A DNA stretch of 64,000 bases, taken from positions 2,232,001-2,296,000 of the forward strand of contig CM074702.1 in the NCBI GenBank assembly GCA_037367355.1, read 5' to 3'. The stretch is from Neoscytalidium dimidiatum. Taxonomy: Eukaryota > Ascomycota > Dothideomycetes > Botryosphaeriales > Botryosphaeriaceae. The position numbers were made by a program, and so were the translations under genes. A model generated the notes under the pieces. The model did no database searches and was not told the DNA's origin. It saw only the letters and a list, made by a program, of their open reading frames with translations. Of this stretch, positions 58,548 to 64,000 are shown piece by piece. How positions within the stretch are numbered: position 1 is the first letter of the stretch; the number at the start of each line of letters is the position of its first letter.

Positions 58548-59735
58548 ATGGTGGAAATCACGATCGAAGATCATGGCTTCAACAAGCTGAGAGACAAAGT
58601 CATCTTGATCACCGGTGCATGCCATTCACGTTACAATTGAAATACATACTTCAACTAACGGATAGAACAGGTGGTAGCTCTGGAATTGGTCTTACTACCG
58701 CTTTACTCGCAGAGCAGCATGGCGCAAAGGTGGTTGTAGGAGACATCAATCCGCTCCCGGCTGAGACCGATATCGAGGGCAAGAACCTGGTCTACTTGCC
58801 CCTAGATGTCACATCCTGGACTTCGCAGTCTTCATTCTTCAAAAAGGCTCATGAGCTGCATGGTCGAGTTGATCATGTGTTTGCCAGTGCAGGTGAGTAT
58901 CATATATGCCGCAGTACATGGATACGAAGGGGATCGGGGTCGTGACTGATTGCGCGGACAATGACTTGTCTTCTTCGCAAAGGTGTTGCACCACAGGTCT
59001 CTTTCCTTGACGAGCATTTCGACGAAGCCGGAGAGCTCAAGCAGCCTGATTACCATGTCATCGACATCAACCTGAAGGGCGTGATCGACACGGTCTTTCT
59101 GGCGCTGCACTACATCAAAAAGCAGTCGTCCGGAGGCAGTATTGTTGCCGCCTCTTCGATAGCCGGTAAGCTCAACACTCCATCATCCCATCTTTTCAAC
59201 AAGCAACAAAATGCTAACGTCGATTGACCAGGTCTCGTCCCCTTCCCCGAGCTCGACTACAGTAGGCAGCTGCTCCGCACGCATTTCTCTCCCTGGCTGC
59301 ATCAGCAAACCCCCAGTTACTAATAGCTCTTTTTCCCACCCAGGCATCTCCAAGAACGGCGTCATCGGCCTCACGCGCTCGTTGGACTACAAGCTGTCCC
59401 GCAGCCTCCCGCACATTCGCTGCAACGCCGTCGCGCCCAGCTGGACCGTCAGCAGCATGGTCCCCGCCGTGCTCGCCGACCTCGGTGGCATTGTCCAGGA
59501 GCCTTCGGTTGTGGCTCGGTCAGTGGCACTGCTGCTGTCCGATGAGACGAGACGGGGCCAGACGCTGCTGTCGTACGGAGGAAAGGTTGTGGAAATGGGA
59601 CAGGTGATGTATAGCGCGGTGGAGAGGACGGCGCCGGAAATCTTGGGACCGGGGGGCGTGGGGGTGCTGGAGAAGATTACGGATTGGGCAGCGCATGAGA
59701 AGGAGAGGAAAGAGAAGGAGGAGAGTGAGAAGTAA
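58548..59735 (+). CDS. Short-chain dehydrogenase/reductase, classical NAD(H)-type
   Basis: Five exons, 58548-58614, 58671-58892, 58983-59165, 59232-59261 and 59344-59735, about 297 aa. The first junction builds the cofactor loop TGGSSGIG (TGxxxGIG). After strand beta-2 comes VVVGDINP, whose Asp favours NAD(H) over NADP(H). Further motifs are the HVFASAG loop, NLKGVID, catalytic Ser in VAASSIAG and YSISK (YxxxK) formed across the junction of exons 4 and 5, all intact. Exon 4 is only 30 nt. The intron before exon 5 has a TTACTAAT branch site. The C-terminus is extended and very charged (EKERKEKEESEK), unusual for the family. It resembles 15-hydroxyprostaglandin-dehydrogenase-like fungal SDRs; the substrate is unknown. 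Confidence 0.85.
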
Positions 59736-60333
59736 GGCGTGATTTGGTAAATGGGAGAGGGTGAGGAGCGACAAAGGGATGATGATTCATATCTTCGACT
59801 GGCAAAGTAAAGGATCGGCACAACTGAGTATCAGCAAAAACTGTCTAGATTTGGATGTGTAGGTCTATGACCAACTATCAGATCTACCTATAGTGCGCTC
59901 ATGGGAGTTTGAGAGCACTCTGTGGCTTCTGCAACGCAGTTCCACTTAAAAAGGCGGGGGTTTGGAAAGGTTGTCATAAGCAAATCCACACCACGGGATG
60001 TATACACCGCGTTGCGCTTAACACATTTAGCACAATTTTAACACTAGAAGAGGTATTAGCTAGCACCACGCAGAACAAATTGCAGCAAGTGTTTCCAGAC
60101 ATGAATCGGTGTTGTAAAATTTCCCGATGTTGTGAACGTCCGGCGGCGAGCGGGAGCAGGTTTTCAAGTTTGGTCGGCATGCGCCAGCAGAATGTGTTAG
60201 CTTACACCAAGGACGCTTCATCACCGCCTTCCGCTCCTATATATTCAGCTAGACTTTACACTCTACTCCAGGTCTTTCGCTAACAATCTTCTTGATTTCT
60301 GGTCCCACTACACCACTCTCTCGAAATTGACGA
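59736..60333. other. 0.6-kb intergenic region, promoter of the pseudokinase gene
   Basis: Between the SDR stop and the next start on the same strand. No coding signal was recognised. Confidence 0.55.
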
Positions 60334-61619
60334 ATGGCTACACGGGCTTTTCTTTCCCGTGGCATGATGCTCCGGGGATGCAGCGGGCGCAAGTACGAGC
60401 TCAAGAGTCCATGTCGGGTCCGTTTAGATGGACTACCATCTTCTACCTGGCTTGGATTTGATATCAACAACCCGAAAAATCATTACATTATCAAGCAACC
60501 ATTCGACTTTTCCGACTATCGACAAGTGTTTCACCGGAACGAGGCGCATTTGGGCCAAGAGTTGAGAGAATCCCCATTTATTCGCCGCCAGGTTGATTTC
60601 ATTCCAGAGGTCATAACGGATGATGGTCAGGTGGTTGAGCCTCAAAGATTGGTCCAGGAACTCATGCAGAAGACCGTCTGGGACGCTCGCTGGCAGAGGG
60701 CTTTCACACGTAAGGAAATCAAGTCGATCATGAAATCGACGCTCCACTCGCTGATGCGCATCGAGTCACTGGAGCTCGTGAATATGAGTAAGTCTGTCTT
60801 GTTTGTTGGTCAAGCGTTTCAACTAAGAGCCTTTCTTTGGCAGATTTGTGCATGGAGAACATGCTCCTGAACAACCACCACATTAAGCCCCGAGATCCCC
60901 GCGAGTCACCCCAGCTTGTTACAAAGCTTGCAGGCCTCTCCCACTGTAAGTGACCCTCTCCAATTTACACAGTTTAATTAGATTCTTATAGAAATTGAAA
61001 GGCTTCCGCCCGCAACATGCGTCCGTCGTAACACCACCATATCGCGCACCTGAGGTTCACTCCAACAAAAAGCTGTCATACCCTGCGCACGTCTGGTCCT
61101 GGGGAAGAATCGTAAGAAATCTGTTATCTGGATATCAGACTGATAATCGAGAAGCTGACACAAAAATCTTCCTAGCTCGCCAATCTTCTCGAAGCCCAGA
61201 CTGACGTCTTCGCCCGTGGAACCTACGGCACTGGAGAGACGTCGCATTGCGGCAATGATAACTTCTACGAGTCCTACAGCAAGGCGCTGATTCTCGATGG
61301 TTTCAGCCTTGAGAACGACCCGCACTACTACGGATGTCGCAGTTTTAAGTCAGAAGGACAGGCGTCTGCGGGCTTTAGGGAGTGGAGCAAGAGGCTTGAG
61401 GTCATGGGTCTCCGTGAAGATGACATCAGATTCCTGAGTTGGGTCCTTGAACCTAATCCAGATGACAGGCCAACTATGGCTGATATATTACAGTCGAGAT
61501 GGCTGGAAATCGATGAGAAAGAAGATGCCGATGATTTGATCGAGTTACGACACTCGAAGATCTTCAATATGGGAAAGAGTGAAGAGCAGGAGGCGTATGA
61601 GGGCATGGAAAAGCGCTGA
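60334..61619 (+). CDS. SRPK-like protein kinase homologue, probably a pseudokinase
   Basis: Four exons, 60334-60787, 60844-60945, 61002-61111 and 61176-61619, 369 aa, introns of 56, 56 and 64 nt. The C-lobe is clearly kinase-like: TPPYRAPEVH (APE motif), YPAHVWSWGRI (usually DVWSxG) and VLEPNPDDRPTMADILQSRWL. The catalytic loop reads LELVNMNLCMENMLLNN, where HRD-type residues and the lysine are replaced (Asp to Asn, Lys to Cys). The DFG region reads TKLAGLSH without an Asp. A conventional glycine loop is not visible. It therefore probably lacks phosphotransfer activity and may bind protein or nucleotide only. The third-exon acceptor (GAAAG) was chosen because the other AGs break the frame, so that junction is less certain. 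Confidence 0.7.
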
Positions 61620-62218
61620 GGGCCCACGGCCGATGGATGAAAAGAATTTTCGGAGTGAACGGACGGAATGGGACCTGACAACCCCTCATATAGGAAACCA
61701 TGTTGGAAATGGGAAATTGTGTAGGGTTTTTGTGGGTGGTTAGGAAGGAAAAAGTGCTCAATCCGAAGGAAGGACTACTGCGTCCGGTCATGATTGGTGA
61801 TACTCATGTCCGGGCGACTATCCCGTATTGCTAAAGGCCGTAATGCTATACAACCCAGTCGTTGTAGCCCATTCAGAAGTATGATATCAGCCAATTCAAA
61901 TATCTGCCTGCAATGCCCCCGAACCTGGCATCAAGAACATGGGAATTTTGCAGCTTTCGAATTCGAAATCATCTCTGAATTTTGAACAGTTATCTGATCT
62001 GTACTTCCAGAAACATGTACAGCCGAAAAAGATTCAAGACTGTGTCCATTACCGACGGATCGTCTATGATGCAACAAGGTATCGTCGCTCATACGCTCTG
62101 ATGCGAAATAACATGAATCATCCAAAGAAACAATGCAAGATGCAACCCACTCATATGCAAACGCGCAAAGATATTACAAAAGAAAAGAGGAAACAGACTT
62201 CCTTTGCCACTCACTGCC
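61620..62218. other. 0.6-kb convergent 3'-3' intergenic region
   Basis: Between the stops of the pseudokinase (+) and the glucanase (-). No gene is seen; both transcripts should terminate here. Confidence 0.55.
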
Positions 62219-64000
62219 TCAGTAGTTCTCTGCCAACCCCATCCCTGAGTAGTCAGGGATACTACTCGTGTTGCACTGAAACGCGCTGCGATCCCAGACC
62301 TTCTCGGGCAAAATCCCTGCCTTCATGCCGGCCTCCCAGCTCCACTGGGTCGCCTTCTCCGTCTTCCACGTCCAGTAGAACCATCCCCATCCCTGTTCGA
62401 AGCTGTACATCTGCGCGAGCGCGAAGTGCAGCAGAAACTGTTTGTACGCATCGCTGTACTCCGATGGATCGGCATTCGCATTGTTGCAAGAGCAGACAGG
62501 ATTGTTGTCCGTGGGGCAAGTGGGCGTAAGGACGGATGTGCTGCTGTTACCCGTGTTGTACGTTCCCTCCCAGCGCGTGCCCCAGCCAACGTTGTTGACG
62601 TTGGGAGTGCAGTCCGTGTCTGCCTGCGACCATTCGCCACACATGGTGGGCCCAAAGCCAGTGGTCTTGTCCATGGAGCGGAGGGACTGCTTTGTCCAGC
62701 CCTCGCAGGCGAAATTGACCTTCTCGGCGTGCGAAAATTTGATCAGATCGACGTTGAAGATGACGTACTGGTGGACGTCGAGGAGGAGGTTCTCATAATT
62801 CTGCATCTTGCCCTGCCAGTTGTCCAGGCCAAGGAACCCGTCGCCGAAAACGATGATGCCATCGATACCGTTCTTGCGGATGATGGGTATCACCTCATCG
62901 TACCAGGCCAGCACGTCGTCTGTGTTGAGCTCGACCATGCGGGGTTCGTTCACGAGACCGTACAGGGTGACAACGTTCTTGTAGCGGGGTTGGGCGAAGA
63001 ACTTGGAGAGCTGATCATGTATCTCGGTGCTGCGCTGTTTGTTAAGTGTGCCGTCGGTGCCGTTCAACCATCCGATGGCACCTTGCCTTCCGCTATGATT
63101 CCAGCCGTTTTGACTGCCAGGTATACCATGTAAATCAAGCTTCACGCGGAGCCCGTTTTGCCGCGCGTATTCAATACCGCGTAGGAGATAACGCCAGGAA
63201 ACCTTAGGGACATATGGATCTCCATCATAGGTTGTGACAGCCCAGTAGTTGAATGGAATGCGGACATGGTCGAAGCCAGCGTTGCGAATATCAACGAAGG
63301 TCTGCTTCGTAATCCAGGAAGAATAATGCTCTTCCAGGTTCGCCTTGGCCTTTCCACCCATACTCGTGGTAAGCGTCCACTCATCTATCACGCCATCGCG
63401 AGTACTGTAAGACTCAAAGAAGGACGGTGTGATGAAGGGTTCAATATTGAGCCAACCACCAACATTGACACCTCTGATGGGCATATCGCCATATTTGAAT
63501 TCGTCCTTCAGATTTGGAACATGTTCATTGGCTTGGACGTCGTCGTCCCACGTCGAGTTGAGGCCCATGATCGAGAGGCCGCCAACCGTATCGTTTGTGA
63601 AGGTGACATTGAAGTCTTCGGTGTCGTACCATGTGAAGGGGTCTAGAAGTCCACCTCTTGCCCACTCAGGTATATCGTCCTCTGATATGCCGTCCAGATT
63701 GCTGTTGTTAGGCTTTCCGGAGTCGGAGGAGGAGGAGCTGGCGGCAGAATCGCCGCCATCGCCCCTGTTTTTTCCTGAAACTACCACAGCAACAGGAATA
63801 ACGATTGCCAGAATGAGGACGATGATACCAACGGCGATGAAGATCTTCTTCCGCTTCTTCTTTTTCAGATCCTCATCGTAGTAGTCATCGCTACTTCCAA
63901 CTCCACCGCCTCGCTGAGCCAAGCGATACTCGTACTCCTCTTTGCCGCCTTCCTCAAGCAAAGGACCGCTGACAACGCGGCTCTTTTTGCTCTTCCCCGC
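62219..64000 (-). CDS. exgD: ExgD-type membrane-anchored exo-beta-1,3-glucanase (GH5), 5' end outside window
   Basis: Single open reading frame that stays open to the right edge (594 codons seen including the stop), so the start lies outside. It reads in with GKSKKSRVVSGPLLEEGG, then an acidic/basic cytosolic stretch and one transmembrane segment (KKIFIAVGIIVLILAIVIPV). This is a type II membrane topology as in fungal glucan 1,3-beta-glucosidase D. The GH5 barrel follows, with RGVNVGGWLNIEPFITPSFF, FDHVRIPFNYWA, LDLHGIPGSQNGWNHSGR, the acid/base Glu in LVNEPRM and the nucleophile Glu in MCGEWSQADTDC. It hydrolyses terminal beta-1,3-glucose from glucan, acting in cell-wall remodelling at the plasma membrane. 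Cysteines near the C-terminus (CPTDNNPVCSCNN) fit the family. No intron is seen in the part present. Confidence 0.9.
   Translation of the reverse strand, partial: AGKSKKSRVVSGPLLEEGGKEEYEYRLAQRGGGVGSSDDYYDEDLKKKKRKKIFIAVGIIVLILAIVIPVAVVVSGKNRGDGGDSAASSSSSDSGKPNNSNLDGISEDDIPEWARGGLLDPFTWYDTEDFNVTFTNDTVGGLSIMGLNSTWDDDVQANEHVPNLKDEFKYGDMPIRGVNVGGWLNIEPFITPSFFESYSTRDGVIDEWTLTTSMGGKAKANLEEHYSSWITKQTFVDIRNAGFDHVRIPFNYWAVTTYDGDPYVPKVSWRYLLRGIEYARQNGLRVKLDLHGIPGSQNGWNHSGRQGAIGWLNGTDGTLNKQRSTEIHDQLSKFFAQPRYKNVVTLYGLVNEPRMVELNTDDVLAWYDEVIPIIRKNGIDGIIVFGDGFLGLDNWQGKMQNYENLLLDVHQYVIFNVDLIKFSHAEKVNFACEGWTKQSLRSMDKTTGFGPTMCGEWSQADTDCTPNVNNVGWGTRWEGTYNTGNSSTSVLTPTCPTDNNPVCSCNNANADPSEYSDAYKQFLLHFALAQMYSFEQGWGWFYWTWKTEKATQWSWEAGMKAGILPEKVWDRSAFQCNTSSIPDYSGMGLAENY

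Overview
This window is nuclear DNA from a filamentous ascomycete (Pezizomycotina). The evidence is many short GT-AG introns (48-110 nt) with CTAAC/CTGAC-type branch sites, a moderately GC-rich composition, and a gene set typical of this group: RIF1, RIC8, an IKS1-type kinase, a Ppc89-type spindle-pole protein, a CE5 esterase, a purine nucleoside permease-family protein and an ExgD-type glucanase. A dothideomycete is my best guess, but that is inference from general appearance. Exon boundaries were placed by hand from reading phase, splice consensus and remembered family motifs. No alignment or RNA evidence was available.

Layout. 1-959: 3' end of a CCT5 (chaperonin epsilon) gene, + strand, with a 654-nt intron. 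960-7282: no gene recognised; rich in CT/GA tracts. 7283-15007: one 14-exon gene, - strand, for an 831-aa protein with an N-terminal CCCH finger and a C-terminal CHY zinc-finger region. Its last two exons lie behind two introns of about 1.9 kb each, and one internal exon is only 8 nt. 17056-18840: AreA-GATA-like/DUF3295 regulator, - strand. 18841-31707: gene-poor, GC- and repeat-rich; it holds an orphan terminal exon (26175-26246), an uncertain coding island near 25.2-25.6 kb and a clearly decayed alpha/beta-hydrolase pseudogene (about 29.3-30.5 kb).

From 31.7 kb on the gene density is ordinary. In order: Ppc89/Cep57-like protein (-), purine nucleoside permease-family protein (-, 512-nt intron), IKS1 kinase (-), CE5 esterase (-), RIC8 (-), RIF1 (+, divergent from RIC8 across 822 bp), glucose-6-phosphate 1-epimerase (+), SDR oxidoreductase (+), an SRPK-like pseudokinase (+), and an ExgD-type membrane exo-beta-1,3-glucanase (-) that runs off the right edge.

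The genes do not form an obvious pathway cluster. Most are housekeeping or signalling genes: protein folding, telomere and replication control, G-protein activation, spindle pole, cell wall and carbon metabolism. The most unusual observations are the intron architecture of the CHY/CCCH gene, its 8-nt microexon coding a zinc-binding knuckle, and the loss of catalytic residues in the SRPK-like gene. I found no RNA gene, CRISPR array, intact transposon or secondary-metabolite cluster.
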